Shown here: positions 49,824-61,261 of the stretch, one piece after another | Numbering within the stretch: the first letter of the stretch is position 1 | How the letters are laid out: each line of letters opens with the position of its first letter | NCBI RefSeq assembly: GCF_030272615.1 | Contig: NC_081413.1 | Span: 606,274,209 to 606,338,208 of the forward strand | Length of the DNA stretch: 64,000 nucleotides | Direction: 5' to 3' | Origin: Cryptomeria japonica | Taxonomy: Eukaryota; Streptophyta; Pinopsida; Cupressales; Cupressaceae | Translations under genes and position numbers: made by a program | The notes under the pieces: model-generated | Seen by the model: only the letters and a program-made list of their open reading frames with translations | Told to the model about the DNA's origin: nothing | Database searches by the model: none

Positions 49824-52293
49824 ATAGTTATGAATGATTTAATTTGACAATGATATTTTATATATTTGTGAATTTGGAGAATATATGAATGGTCTAACCA
49901 TTTTTATGTTACCAAGTGGATGCAAGATTAACAACACCTTCGAAGGGAGGGATAATGATAATGATAATGTCTTTTATAGTCCAAGATGCCAGTCATCTAT
50001 GTATGGGTCTACAGATGGCCTAGAGCAGTATGAGACTATCTCATACTCCTTGTAGGAGGTACCTAACTGCACTACAAACGAGGCGTACATACCTTACCCC
50101 TTTGTGGGAGAGTGTCATCAAGGAGAGGTTTGTGAACTTTGGGATTGATCGAACTTGCCATCGAACCTTGAACCTGGTGTCAGGTCATTGTGAAGTTAAG
50201 ATGTCACCTTGGCTTTTAGGGTGGTTATACGTCTTGTCAATTAGTAGGAAGTTGGTCTTTACCTTAGACGTCTTTTGGAGTTATGTGTTCGTTGATACCC
50301 TTGGCTTAATAATTATTTTATAATGATATTAATGGATTCATAATTATTTTTCTAACAAATAAATTTCATTTATTTAACATATAAATATAAACTCAGATAA
50401 GAATGTATAAAACATATAAATATATCTATGTTATATGATACTTAAATGAGGTTATGTTTTCTTAATAAAATATAAGAATTGAATATTCAAAGTAAAAATC
50501 TTATTATTAGCTATGCCTTAATTCTTTGGAATGTTGCTTCATCGCCACCTAATGTGTGAGTTGAATCCTGTTTTCAATTTCTTGATTGAACCTTTCTTGG
50601 AGTGGTTATCACTGCACAACTTAAGGAAGAATGAGATTATTTAATTGAAGAAGGTGGAGGGCATTAGGGATGGTTTTTTTTTTATGAATAATTTCCTTCG
50701 CGATCTCTTATTCTGCAAAGGTCATTTGATCACAATAGCGATCATAATGTTTTGGTTTGAATATCATCAATAGTAAATTATCTCATACTTATATCTTCCT
50801 ACAAGAATGTTGCTTAACAATGAACATACCATTGCATTAGATTTGTGATTTCTCTATCATGAAATGTCAAGTGCCTTATGTTTTAAAACCAATAAATATT
50901 TGTTGCTAAAATGCTTAACAATGGGTTGCTTACATACCTGATCCGTGGTATAATGAGTAACTTCTGCAAACTATTTCACCAACAAGTAAGCTTTATTGAT
51001 CTATTATAAGGAATAAAAATAGTTACTCATGCTATGAAGATTATTAAGTAATAGGCAGTATGATATGGTCTAGTTAACCAACAAGAATATTAGAGACACA
51101 AATAATAGCATTTAGATTTTAGTCTTAATCAATTCATTATCTTATTGAAAAAGATTTAATTTAAAGAATATCGGATTCAGTAAAGAATATTTAGTCATGC
51201 TCAAGAATGGTTAGATAACTGATTTAGTATTCTTGTTTATTGGGATTATATTTCCATGTTTAGGAGAGCAGTGTGTAATGAATAACTTAGCTAAAGGTAT
51301 CCTTGTGACAACTGAGCTTGTTAGGAGTCGGTAGACAACACTAGGTTGGCCGTTAATGTCATGTTACCATGAAGGTCAATAAAGACTGTTATTGTCTATT
51401 GGCAAGTGATTGTGACAAAATTAGTTGGTTAAAGGTTCAGTGGGTCAACTGAACCTTAATGCTTTATTTATCCAGTGAGTTAGTTAGGCTCAAGCACATG
51501 TTATTATCATAAAAAGGTTGTTCTAAACAGATGATGTCAATAGACATGAGACAAATTTGTGACTTGGTGATTAAAGAATCAATATGTAACCAGTGAATCA
51601 ATTGAACTCCAATATGTACAAGTCGAGCAAGGGTGGTGAATAATGACATCGTGTTTAATGTGCTTGCAATGTTAAAACCTTGGCCAAGGTGGTGCTGCTT
51701 TATGCAAGCGACCACCAGTTCACATGAACCAGATACACCTACCAGTCAAATGGTCATACTAGTTAGGGGGTATCTAAAGTTAATAATCAACTAGGTATGT
51801 GTAGGTTCTAAACATAAAACTTAGGTGGCAAGATGGGATCTAGATCCAATACTTAAGCTACACCGTTGTGAAGGGTCAGGCTACTTCCAATTGGAAGGGG
51901 TGCAAGAGACTGCCAAGTCTATGGTTGGGTGGAAAAGCCCTTGATGATGCTCTCCCTCTCCTAGCATATGTCGAGGCTTGATACAAAAGATCTCCAATTG
52001 GGAAGCTTATTGATTGTAATCTTTGAATTTTGTCTCTTCCTTTGAAATGAAAGTTATCGTATTGATTTCTTTATCTTACTAAATATGATAACATGATATG
52101 TTCAATTAAAATATTAACTTCCTTTCAAATAAATCAATTATATTTTTATTATGCTGAAGAGCAGTTAGTTAGTTAGTTTTCAATTTCAGGTGAAGTAGTT
52201 ATGCTTTTTTTGAAAAGCTTTGAAATTTATCTTAATTTAGACAACAATAGATATTTTATTTTAAGTATAGAATTTGTGGCATGTTACACTTTT

Positions 52294-52900
52294 GAAGCCT
52301 TGTTCTTGGAGATATTTATCTAACATTGAATACCAAGCCCTTTGGGCTTGCTTTAGTCCATAGAGGGGTTTCTTTAGTCTAAACACATAATCCTCATTCT
52401 ATTAGAATGAATAATTTAGGTTCTTTAGTATACACTTCTTCTACAAGATTTACATTTAGAAGAGCTAATTTTATGTCCATCTGATACACTTTGAAGTTCT
52501 TGAAAATTGCAAGAGCTACAAACATTCCGATGGCTTCTAATCTTGCATTAGGAGCAAATGTTTCCTCGAAGTCTATTCCTTCAACTTGTGCATAGCCTTT
52601 TTCACACAAGGTTTTCTTTATTCCTTACGACTTCCCCATCTTCATTCAGCTTGTTACAAAATATACATTCCAATAAAATTCTTGTTCTTGGGTCTTGTGA
52701 CAAGCTACCAAGTTTCATTCTTGTCTATTTGATCCAATTCTTCCTCCATAAATTTGATCCAGTGTTTGTCTTCACTAGCTTCCGAAAAGTTCTTTGGTTC
52801 AATTTTGGAAAGAAAACACATATTTGTATGTTTTGTTACAGTTGCAAATCTTCTTTTTGTTTGAAATTCTATGTCTTTGCCTCCAATAATCAAATCTCTA
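52294..52900 (-). pseudogene. Copia pol: RT N-terminal half
   Basis: The minus strand encodes HWIKFMEEELDQIDKNETW (pre-RT block, about 52705-52765) and CEKGYAQVEGIDFEETFAP. Then come FKNFKVYQMDIKLALLNVNL, where the usual V-K-(S/T)-A-F-L is altered, and VFRLKKPLYGLKQAQRAWYS up to LQEQGFK at the insertion point. Standard Copia RT order. Frameshifts and stops break it. Confidence 0.9.
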
Positions 52901-53049
52901 GAATGGTTATTTTGAACAAATCTGGATGGTTCTTGGGTGTTGCCTTTGACAATGTTTTTGGATTTCCTTGCTCAACTTCTTCAATTTCCTTTTCTTCGTT
53001 TGCTTCTTCTTTTTTTTAACTTTCTTTCTTCTAATAATCAATCTCTTGT

Positions 53050-53940
53050 TCTATATCCTTTTGATTCCTTTATTTGTTACTCTCACATTCACACTTTCAA
53101 CAACTTTGTGTAATCTCTTTTTATAGCACTTGTAAGCTTTGCTCCTTGTGGAATATCCAAGGAAGTTACCTTCATCGCTTCTGGAAGTTAATTTGACCAA
53201 TATTCTTCATCCATCCTTATATAACATTTACTTTTGAAAACTGTGAAATACTTTATTGATGTAGGCCTTCTCTTCCAAAGTTCATATGGATTTTTGTTAT
53301 TGTTAACCTTGATTTAAGCTCAGTTGGAGATGTATACAATTGTGTGAACCACTTATTTCCAAAAAGTGCCAACTATATTGGGTTCATAGAGCATGAGTCT
53401 TTCCATACCTTGGATGGTTCTATTCTTTCTCTCCATGACTCCATTTTGCTATGGAGTTCTTATAGTTGAATATTGTCTTTTTATCCCTTACCTGCTACAA
53501 TATTCTTCAAACTCATTTGATGTAAATTCTCTTCCTTTGTCAAATCTAAGACACTTGATCAACCTTGTTTCATTCTCTACTAAGGCTATGATTGCCTTAA
53601 ACTTCTATATTGCTTTATATTTTTCTTTTATAAATGCTACCCACGTCATCCTGGAATAATCATTCATTTAAAAACATGAAATAACACTCACCTTATAAGT
53701 TTTTTGTCCTCGTGGACCCACACAAATCAATGTAAATAAGTTCCAAAGGCTTTGATGTAGAATAATCCTTTGATTTGAATCTTGTCCTTGTCTGTTTCTC
53801 ATATTGACATTGTTTTCAAATGGTATTTGATGGCTTTGCTAATTTTGTCATGTCTCTTATGGCTTGATTTTTGCTAATCTTCATGATATTGTCAAAATTT
53901 AGGTGTTTGAACCTCTTGTGCCATAGAAAATTCTCATCTT
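53050..53940 (-). pseudogene. Copia integrase with gag-pre-integrase segment
   Basis: ENFLWHKRFKHLNFDNIMKI (about 53875-53940) is the gag-pre-integrase motif. QNGVMERKNRTIQGMERLML and YEPNIVGTFWK (about 53350-53450) are the integrase core region with its catalytic Glu. GYSTRSKAYKCYKKRLHKVV (about 53095-53160) is the C-terminal Copia integrase motif. Numerous stops lie between them. Confidence 0.85.
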
Positions 53941-54099
53941 CTTAGCCCATATAGCAATTTTCACTTCTTAGCTCATTTAGAATGTAGAGTTTCCCATTCT
54001 TCTATAGGTGACGAACTATTAATTTTATCTTTCATAATTTTGTATCCTTTGGAATGAAATGTAAAGGTGTGAAGTTAGTCACACATTTGACTCACACTT

Positions 54100-54310
54100 A
54101 GTAGATTATGCTTCAGTCCTACTACATATAAAACATATTTAGTTTTGGTTATTCCATTGTCGAGACTGAGTGTACCTTTTCCTTTTATATTTGTTATATC
54201 ATTGCCTTTGAATTTTACCATTCCTTCTTCTACCTTCTTCAAAGACAAAAAATTACTCTTGTCACTAGTCGTGTGAGTGGAGCATTTGTTGTCAACATAC
54301 CACTGGTTTC
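54100..54310 (-). pseudogene. Copia aspartic protease remnant
   Basis: WYVDNKCSTHTTSDKSNF (about 54250-54303) aligns with the Copia protease start W-Y-x-D-S-G-C-S-x-H-x-T. The catalytic D-S/T-G triad reads D-N-K here. LSLDNGITKTKYVLYV and LKHNLLSVSQ-type sequence follow. The domain is inactive as it stands. Confidence 0.8.
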
Positions 54311-54479
54311 TCTAATCTTGAGCATGTAAAGAATCCTGTACAAGCATAGATCTCTCCTTTGTCTCTTTCTCCTTCTTCCGAACTTTATTTGGTTCATTCT
54401 TTTTCTTATCACAAACAACTTCTTTATTTTCTTGTCTTGGAGGCTCAATAAAAGTAATTCTACAAAACTTGGTTGTGCC

Positions 54480-56074
54480 CAAAATTGTTACACTTATAAC
54501 ATATGACTTTATAATTCATTAGAGGAGCAAATCAGTTGAATTTCTTTTTTGAAAATTTGAAATCATTCCTTGTATGCATTCTACATTCTACTGCTTTATG
54601 ACCATATTGATTTCATGAAAAAAAAACCATGAAAGGAATAATTGAACTCCTTTTTATTCCCTTCTTTTCTCACCTCCTTGCTTACATCCTTATTGAAACT
54701 TTTTCCATTAAAACCAATACCATTTTTGTCAAAAGGTGATCCTTGTGAATTAATAAGGTCTTCTAACATTTCCAAACTCTTGTCAAACTTCATGTTTTTG
54801 CTCAACTAGTCTTTGATCTTTTCTAGCTCCTTCCTTAGGGAAACAGTCTCTGATTCAATCTTCTCAACTTTTGTAATTTTTGCCTTTAGTTATTTTTTCA
54901 AGACATTCTCAATGCGTTCGGCCTCTTAAGCTTGAACCTTTTATCCATTATTGTCTTCTCGAATGGTTTACCATCCTCTCAGATTTGATCTTTTAGCTTT
55001 GAGTTCTTTTTCCTGAGCCTTTTGATTTATTCAATAGCAACGGTAAGTTCTTCCTCAAGATCCTCTATTGTGTTGTCCTCACTTTCAAGTTTTTCATTTT
55101 CTTTGTCTTCACATCTTGAGCTTCTTCTTTTATTTCCATGGCTATGAAGACAATTTATTCTCTTCCACTTCTCAAAAAATATTCATCACTTTCATATGAA
55201 CTATTAGTCCTTGGGCATATAGGCCCTTGTTGTGTATTCAAAAACTTATTGAATTTTCCTTGATTGTGTTGCTTCTTACTATGATGATTTTTCTTGTCTT
55301 TTCTCTTATCATAATATACTTCTAATTATCCATGGACATTTGGCCACATAATGACCTATATTGCCACAATTAAAATATTTAAGAGTATACTTACCTTTGT
55401 GGTTGGTTGATTCACAAAGTAGTCTTCTTTTTTGATGCTTTAAGGGTGTCTTCTTGCTTTGATGTTGTTCCATTCTCGGTCCTCATTTAATATGCCATAA
55501 GAATGCCATGCCACTAGTCCATCTTCAAGGTATTCAAGTCCTTCATTTCTTCAATGGATGAAACTTTTGCATCTAATCTCATGGGAAGAGATCTTAATTT
55601 TTTTTGCAAAATAACATCTTCATCAATATTTTCTCCAAGATCACAAATAGTGTTTACAACTTCATCCACACAGAGAAAGCCAATAAGAACATTTTCTTCT
55701 TCCTTCATTTTAGGCTTTCAAATTGTCTCTTGTGGGTTTGGATCTTAGCCTTCTTCACTTTGTTGTATTCTTCAATATTATTTTGAATTTTTTCCCATAT
55801 TTCTTTTTTTGATGTGCATTGCATGACTTTGACATTCATTTTTGGTTAGTCCACTTAGAATTGCATTCATAGCTTTTGCATTATTCTTAAATGGTCTTTT
55901 TTTGGCTTGATCAGTAGGTGGAGTAGAAGACATCACATAGCCATCCACAACTACTTGGCATATATCCAATCCATGGGCCATCAAATAGATGCACATTCTA
56001 AGACTCCAAAAATCATAGTTGTTCGTATCAAACAATGGAGCCTGGCTTGAAGAGAACCCTTCTTGACTTTTCAT
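54480..56074 (-). pseudogene. Copia gag with zinc knuckles
   Basis: The minus strand starts MKSQEGFSSSQAPLFDTNNY at 56074, followed by DFWSLRMCIYLMAHGLDI (gag N-terminal family). The same frame continues after a stop to 55514 (ENVLIGFLCVDEVV). A knuckle-like YFNCGNIGHYVAKC at about 55337-55378 has lost its first Cys (expected C-X2-C). A second, CYKCNNFGHNQ near 54485-54520, has lost its last Cys. Stops and frameshifts are frequent. Confidence 0.8.
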
Positions 56075-56126
56075 GTGTGTTCTTAAGATCTTTCATTCAA
56101 TTAGTTAGACTTTTTTGAAGGAACCC

Positions 56127-56138
56127 GCTTTGATACCA
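56127..56138 (-). other. Copia primer binding site (initiator Met tRNA)
   Basis: The minus strand reads TGGTATCAAAGC, one base off the usual plant iMet PBS TGGTATCAGAGC. It lies two bases inside the LTR end ...TTCA (LTR edge at 56141). Confidence 0.9.
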
Positions 56139-56140
56139 AC

Positions 56141-57123
56141 TGAAGAAAACACACACACACACACACACAAACATATTGAGAAGGGGGGGGGGGGGGGTGA
56201 ATCATTATAAGATCAACTTTATCAATTTTTAATTTTGTAAATCTTAAATCAATGAATATAACATTTACATAATTAAGATCTAACACAAGAAGACAAGATG
56301 CACACGTGATTTTACGTGGAAATCCTTGTGGGAGAAAATCACGACAAAATATTTCTTTTCTATAACTTGTTACAACTTCATAGAGTCCAACCCATAGGAG
56401 ACACCAATGCCCTCCACTGAGCTCTAACTTAGGAAGAAACCCCAATCTCTTGAATAAGAAGCTCTTGAATAAGAAACTCTTGAATAAGAGGCTCCAACTT
56501 CAAATATTGCCAAGTAATAGACTCCAACCTTCATGATGTTGATGGATCTACCCTAGATCCTTTGAAGAGCTTCAATAATTTATCCACTCCTTTTTTGAGA
56601 ACCTGCTTTAAAGTCCTTAGTTATATTTGAAAAGTAATATTCCTTTATTGTGCTCATAAATCTAATATCCTCATTCATAATGAATCTACACCAAGTGTAC
56701 TATAATCTTCACAAATCATTCTAACACAACTTGCATAAATTTGCCCTCTACATGAGATTGAATTAACTTCATAAGTTACTAGTATGCAACTTTTTATTTT
56801 CCTTCATATATCTACTATGTTTTTTTCTTTATGACAACTCCAAAATTTCTCTTTATGAACGCTCCAAAACCGCTCTTCATGATTGCTAAAAAACTGCTCT
56901 TTATGAACGCTCCAAAACTGCTCTTTATGATTGCTAAAAAAAATTCTCTTTATGACTACTCCAAACCGACTCTTCATGTCCGCTCTTAATCGAAGAGATG
57001 TATAAGAATGGGCGCTTTAATGATCTCAAGGCAACTTATATTTATACCTTGAAATGTGTCCTTTCACATTAAGAGTTATGCCTATTCAATCATGTCAACC
57101 AAGACAAGAATCAATATATTTAT
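56141..57123 (-). repeat. Copia 5' LTR (interrupted)
   Basis: The inner edge is at 56141, next to the PBS. It holds an (AC)n run (56149-56169), a run of 15 G (56182-56196), three copies of ctcttgaataagaa (56447-56494) and repeats of ctctttatgaacgctccaaa type (56850-56960). It breaks off at atatatttat (57123), where the 3' LTR copy continues past atatttat near 46610. The missing part should lie beyond the Gypsy insertion, outside the window. Confidence 0.85.
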
Positions 57124-58557
57124 TGATGCCCTCCTAAATGGCAAAATGTTAGTTTAAGATCAAACAACACAAAACACACAAGACGTTAGAGTTAGTCAAT
57201 CAAAAACTAAATCTATGAAGGCATTCCAAAGGAGACACTAAAAACATGCTAATGAATCTAACTAAAGAAGTAAGACAATGAGATATCTCCAACTATCTCT
57301 TAACATGATATTAGCTCCTTTCTCCCTTGTTCCTCTCCTCTCCAAGTTCCAAAATAGTGTAGCTCTCAGCAGCTTTTTGCACTATGGATGCTTATGGAGG
57401 ATTGAGATTGTAGTATTAAGCTTCAAATATGAAATGAAAAGCTAATGCTAATGCTAAAATGATATATTTTAACCAAAAAGACAAGATTTAGTTATGCTAT
57501 GCTAAATGCTCTCTAAAATGGCTATAGTCTAAATGCTTACAAGTTTTCAGGATCTGGATTATGAAGGAATGGGCTCTATTTATAGGAAAAATGGAGCAAT
57601 GGATGGCCAGGATTGAAAGGTTTAATCAAGGGTCAAGCTTGAAAGTTGGGGATCCATGTGCACAATTTGCACCAATGAAATGGTGACAAGTGTCAACATA
57701 GGATTGGGTTGAGAGAAGAGGTTGGAGGCATTAAAGGCCTGATAAGACCTCATGGTTATCTAAAGGCTAAGGGTCAAGTCTAAAGTAGGATTACCCACTG
57801 GATTAGGAGTTAATGCAAGGATAAACCTTTGTGCAAATGATTAAGAGATAATCATGGTCAAAGCATTAAATGCTTGATGAGACCCTTGGGTTGGGTAGAT
57901 GTTGAGTCAAAACAAATGTTTTAACCATGTGGGAGGGTTGAATTAACCATTAATGGTTATTGGAGACTTTGGGGATTAAGTGGTTGAAAGTTGGAAGCCT
58001 TCAATGGTTATCAAAGACTTTGAGCCATTTAGTGGTTGAAGACTTGAAGCCTTTAATGGTTATCAAAGACTTTGAGGCTTTGAGAAGTGACTCCATTTTG
58101 CTTAGGAATGTGACAATATTTAGGGGATGGATTAGGCTAATTAGGAAGGGGTTAGAAGAATCTAGAAGGGGATTAGATTTTGCAAGTGGATTTGGTGGGT
58201 GAGGGAAAATAGGATTTTATTTAAAATAAAAATTCATTTATTTCAAAATGTGTGCAAGTTGCATTTGTAGGAAAATGCAAGTGGGGTGGGGATAATGATT
58301 TAAATAAATATTTTATTTAATTTATTTAAAAGAGGAATAGGGGGATTTAATTAAATAAATTGATTTTATTTAATTAATTGATTTGAATTGGATTTAATGA
58401 ATTAATTAAAATAAATTGAATAATTTATTTAATTAATAGAAGAATGTTTGGGGATGAATTAATTAAATATTAATTTAATTAACTGGTGGCTAGTGGATTT
58501 TTGATCAAATAAATACGAAATATTCATTTAATTAAAATGGACAGATTTATGTGACCA
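57124..58557 (-). repeat. Gypsy 3' LTR (same family as solo LTR 48377-49823)
   Basis: The + strand reads TGATGCCCTCC ... TTTATGTGACCA; on the minus strand it runs TG...CA. It aligns with the solo LTR over about 1.4 kb. The minus-strand TATA box TATAAATAGAG (57574-57584) sits at the same place in both copies, which fixes the LTR direction as minus, the same as the pol fragment. Confidence 0.85.
57574..57584 (-). promoter_or_regulatory. LTR TATA box
   Basis: TATAAATAGAG on the minus strand, a consensus plant TATA box, is conserved in the related solo LTR (48839-48849). Confidence 0.7.
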
Positions 58558-58635
58558 GCGGTACGCAAATTCGAAAACTTTCTTTTCATGCATTTTTAAT
58601 ATGTTTTTAGCTGAGTCCAAGTCAAGTCGGAGCAA

Positions 58636-58948
58636 GAGCGCTGGAACTATGTTTTTAGCGCTTTTGCTCCATGAATTAGCGCTATTGTGCCGCAATAGCG
58701 CTTTTGTAAGCTAGTTTGAGCGCTTTTGCTATTAATTAGCGCTTTTGCAGGCAAGTTTTAGCGCATTTGGCAAATTAGCGCTATCGTAGGGTTAATTGAG
58801 CGCTATTGGCCCTTAATAGCGCTATTGTATAGCGTTTTTAGTGCTTTTGGTTTTTTAGCGCTATTGTAGAGAGGTTTGAGCGCTATTGATGTTGTTGTAG
58901 CGCTATTGTATATAAATAGCGCTATTGTAGATAAAATAGCGCTTTTGC
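58636..58948 (+). repeat. 17-copy irregular array of AGCGCT(A/T)TTG
   Basis: Seventeen copies of (t/g)AGCGCT(a/t)TTG or a one- or two-base variant occur in 310 bp. They start near 58636, 58656, 58676, 58696, 58718, 58737, 58759, 58776, 58798, 58817, 58830, 58839, 58856, 58878, 58898, 58917 and 58936. Spacing is mostly 19-22 bp. The core AGCGCT is a palindrome. The sequence between the cores is not conserved, so this is not a simple tandem repeat. It lies between the LTR and the PMD gene, upstream of that gene. Confidence 0.95.
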
Positions 58949-59203
58949 CTTAGGATAACGAGATGCCCCAGTTTCGGACAAAATAAATCTCCGGATGACT
59001 AACGATTGATGGATGGCGAGGTGCAGTGGGAGTTGTTTTGAACCATAGCAGCCCGATGAGACTTAGGTCATTTGTTAGGATAAATGCCTGTTGAAGTCTA
59101 GGCGGCCATGATTGCTTACCTGTTGAGACCCAAAGATACTTGATCAAAGTATCTGATGATAGTCTAGGTTTAAACTTAAGAAAGTTTGATAACAAAACAA
59201 TTG

Positions 59204-61261
59204 ATGGTGATTGTGATGAATGTCTATGTGCAGGAGGATCTGCGCGTGTTGCAGTTACGCGAGCGCCACCCCGCGACACAGGGATTGCGGGATCGATTGA
59301 CACAGATAGAGATAGACTGTATTGCAGCTACTGGCCTCTACGAGGTGATGCATATGCCCGTGATTCGGATGAATCACGACCTAATCACAACATTGGCAGA
59401 GCGATGGCACAGTGAGATGTGCATGTTCCATCTAGCCCAGGGCGAGATGACGGTGACTTTAGAGGACGTGTGGCGTATCCTTCGGATTCCGATTCGGGGG
59501 CAGCTAGTGACATATGATAGATCCTGGGGGACAGTGTCCTGTCAGCAGATATTTGATGAGGATGTATACATTGATGATGACTCGATTGCATGGGAGGATA
59601 TAGCGGCACTATATGAGCCCCTTCCAGCAGTATTGTCAGGGATCGTCGGAGGACTTCTGTGTCCCGACAGGCGGTCACATGGATTGGCGGTGGGATGGGG
59701 ACAGGTGATAGAGATGATGGTGACTGAGGGGACCCGATATGCCTGGGGGCCGTGCGTGTTAGTGCACATGTATCAGGAGTTACACGAGGTAGTGTACAGA
59801 GGGCGGGGGTCTCTAGCAGTGGGCATGACGCTGCTGCATGTGTGGGTATGGGAGCACTTACCAGTGACTCAAACAGTGAGTCTGAGATTTCGAGCCGTGG
59901 ACCAGCCCTATATGTTTATGTATAGTGGTATGATGAGCCAGCCCCACTTGGGGAAGCTAGAGTGGTGGCGACGGGCATTAGATGATTTGGATGCAGTGAT
60001 CTGGCGGCCATACTTGGAGTGTGAGCCATGGGAGGATGATGTAGAGGCACTACCGTATTGCTTCATGACCCGATTCCTCATTGGGAGGACCTCGTATCAT
60101 GTAGAGAGACAGGTGCCGGGACGGGTGATGAGGCAGTTTGGACGGCAGCAGGGACTGCCGAGTGGATCAGGGGAGTATGCACGAGTGATCCAAGAGCGGT
60201 ATGCATGGGGTCCAGTGCTACCGTATGATCAGGCACTGGCAGAGTTCCGGACACTGCAGGCGAGGCCATGGGACTTACGACCGAGGGTCGTGGATGCAGG
60301 GGTTACAGCAGAGTATACATAGTATCGGGCGGCGCACCCAATCCTGCGGATATCAGACCCAGCTGAGCCGATCCCAGCGTTTGAGGATGAGAGGGGACGA
60401 GGACGGAGAGCAGGAGGCCGAGGAGGAGGAGTTGGGGGAGGAGGTGGAGGTGGAGGAGGAGGTGGTGGAGGAGGTGGAGGAGGAGGAGGTGGAGGAGGTG
60501 GTGGAGGAGGTGGAGGAGGGAGTGGAGGAGGTGGAGGATCTTTGGGGATGCCGAGACAGCGGAGAGGGAGAGGTGGATTACCGCTGCAGATATCACAGGG
60601 TCCTCTGATGCAGGGAGGAGTGCAGCTGAGTGGGAGGGGGATGGAGAGAGAGATCCCTATGGATACAGGTGCAGGAGAGGGTGGTACAGGGGAGGGTGGT
60701 TCTGGGGGTGATACAGGTGCAGCAGCCATGGACATGGGGGAGGGAGCTACTGGGGATCTGCGGGAGCACATGATAGGTTATTTGCAGACCCGGGTAGAGA
60801 GATTAGAGGCGGAGGTAGCAGCTAGAGATGTGCAGCTATTTGCACGTGAGTCAGAGCTGACAGTGGTGCTACGGGAGAGAGATACTGCGGTGGAGAGATT
60901 GGCGGAGCTACAGGAGAGAGTGCGGACTGGTGCACAGGGGCCTTCAGGGGAGATTATAAGGGAGATGCGGCGAGCACAGGCGGAGATAGAGTACTGGCAT
61001 GGGTTATATGAGCAGGTGGTACCGATTATCCAGCGAGCTCTCAGCTATTCACAGATGCGGCAGGCCAGATCCGAGCGATCACAGAGGATGCAGAGCAGTG
61101 GGGGTGTGATGGGTCCTCTATGGCAGGAGAGATCAGGGGATGCAGGAGGGAGTGGGGGTTCGATGAGGCCTCCACGGAGAGATGGATCAGGTGGTGCAGG
61201 TACCAGTGGTGGAGTAGGTAGGGGTGGTGGTGGTACAACATCTGGCCAGAGTGGCATTTGA
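59204..61261 (+). CDS. Plant mobile domain (PMD) protein with Gly-rich linker and coiled coil; one in-frame TAG
   Basis: The family is the aminotransferase-like plant mobile domain (PF10536 type), found in MAIN/MAIL1 proteins and in many plant transposons; biochemical function is not settled. From ATG 59204 (another in-frame ATG lies at 59216), residues 35-100 carry PVIRMNHDLITTLAERWHSE and FHLAQGEMTVTLEDV, the diagnostic PMD block. WGQVIEMMV, LLHVWVWEHLPV and W-rich motifs follow to about 330. TAG at 60320 (codon 373) interrupts. The same frame then stays open to TGA 61259: a Gly-rich stretch (about 403-445), an acidic and Gly linker, a coiled coil (about 518-610, LQTRVERLEAEVAARD) and a Gly/Ser tail. 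Without the TAG it would span 685 codons. An AG at 59226, just before GAGGAT, could be a splice acceptor, so the true start may be in an upstream exon. It is GC-rich against AT-rich surroundings. It may be a decayed gene or read-through; I cannot tell. Confidence 0.85.
60412..60540 (+). repeat. GGN minisatellite encoding polyglycine
   Basis: Imperfect gga/ggt triplet repeats encode about 40 nearly uninterrupted Gly residues in the PMD frame. The opposite strand reads as polyproline, which explains the long minus-strand proline frame there. Confidence 0.9.

Larger units (their letters stand above)
48269..52288 (+). mobile_element. Solo LTR (about 2.6 kb without its nested insert) inside Copia RT
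   Basis: It starts TGTTACATCCC and ends GGCATGTTACA, the short inverted TGTTACA/TGTAACA ends of an LTR. The flanks are cttct (48264-48268) and ctttt (52289-52293), a 5-bp duplication with one mismatch. Removing it rejoins the Copia RT between EQGF-K and DSKLYIK, which supports the limits. No coding domain is present, so it is a solo LTR rather than a full element. It contains the smaller LTR at 48377-49823. Superfamily is not certain; Gypsy is likely. Confidence 0.75.
46190..57123 (-). mobile_element. Ty1/Copia retrotransposon, decayed, split by nested LTR insertions
   Basis: Reading the minus strand from the right, there is a partial 5' LTR (57123-56141) and a PBS (56127-56138). Then come gag, protease, gag-pre-integrase, integrase, RT, RNase H, a purine tract and a 3' LTR (47024-46190). 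The order PR-IN-RT-RH defines Copia. The RT is split by an insertion at 48269-52288. The 5' LTR is cut by the Gypsy element from 57124. The 3' LTR lacks its outer part. All domains carry stops and several catalytic motifs are altered, so the element is inactive. Confidence 0.9.

Noticed and set aside
52558-53019. 153-codon + strand frame
   Set aside because: Antisense to the Copia RT and pre-RT region on the minus strand.
58636-58948. AGCGCT array as a CRISPR-like array
   Set aside because: Repeats are only about 10 bp, spacing is irregular, and the context is a plant retroelement; no CRISPR features.
60229-60771. 180-codon minus-strand proline-rich frame
   Set aside because: It is antisense to the PMD frame; the polyproline comes from the GGN repeat encoding glycine on the + strand.
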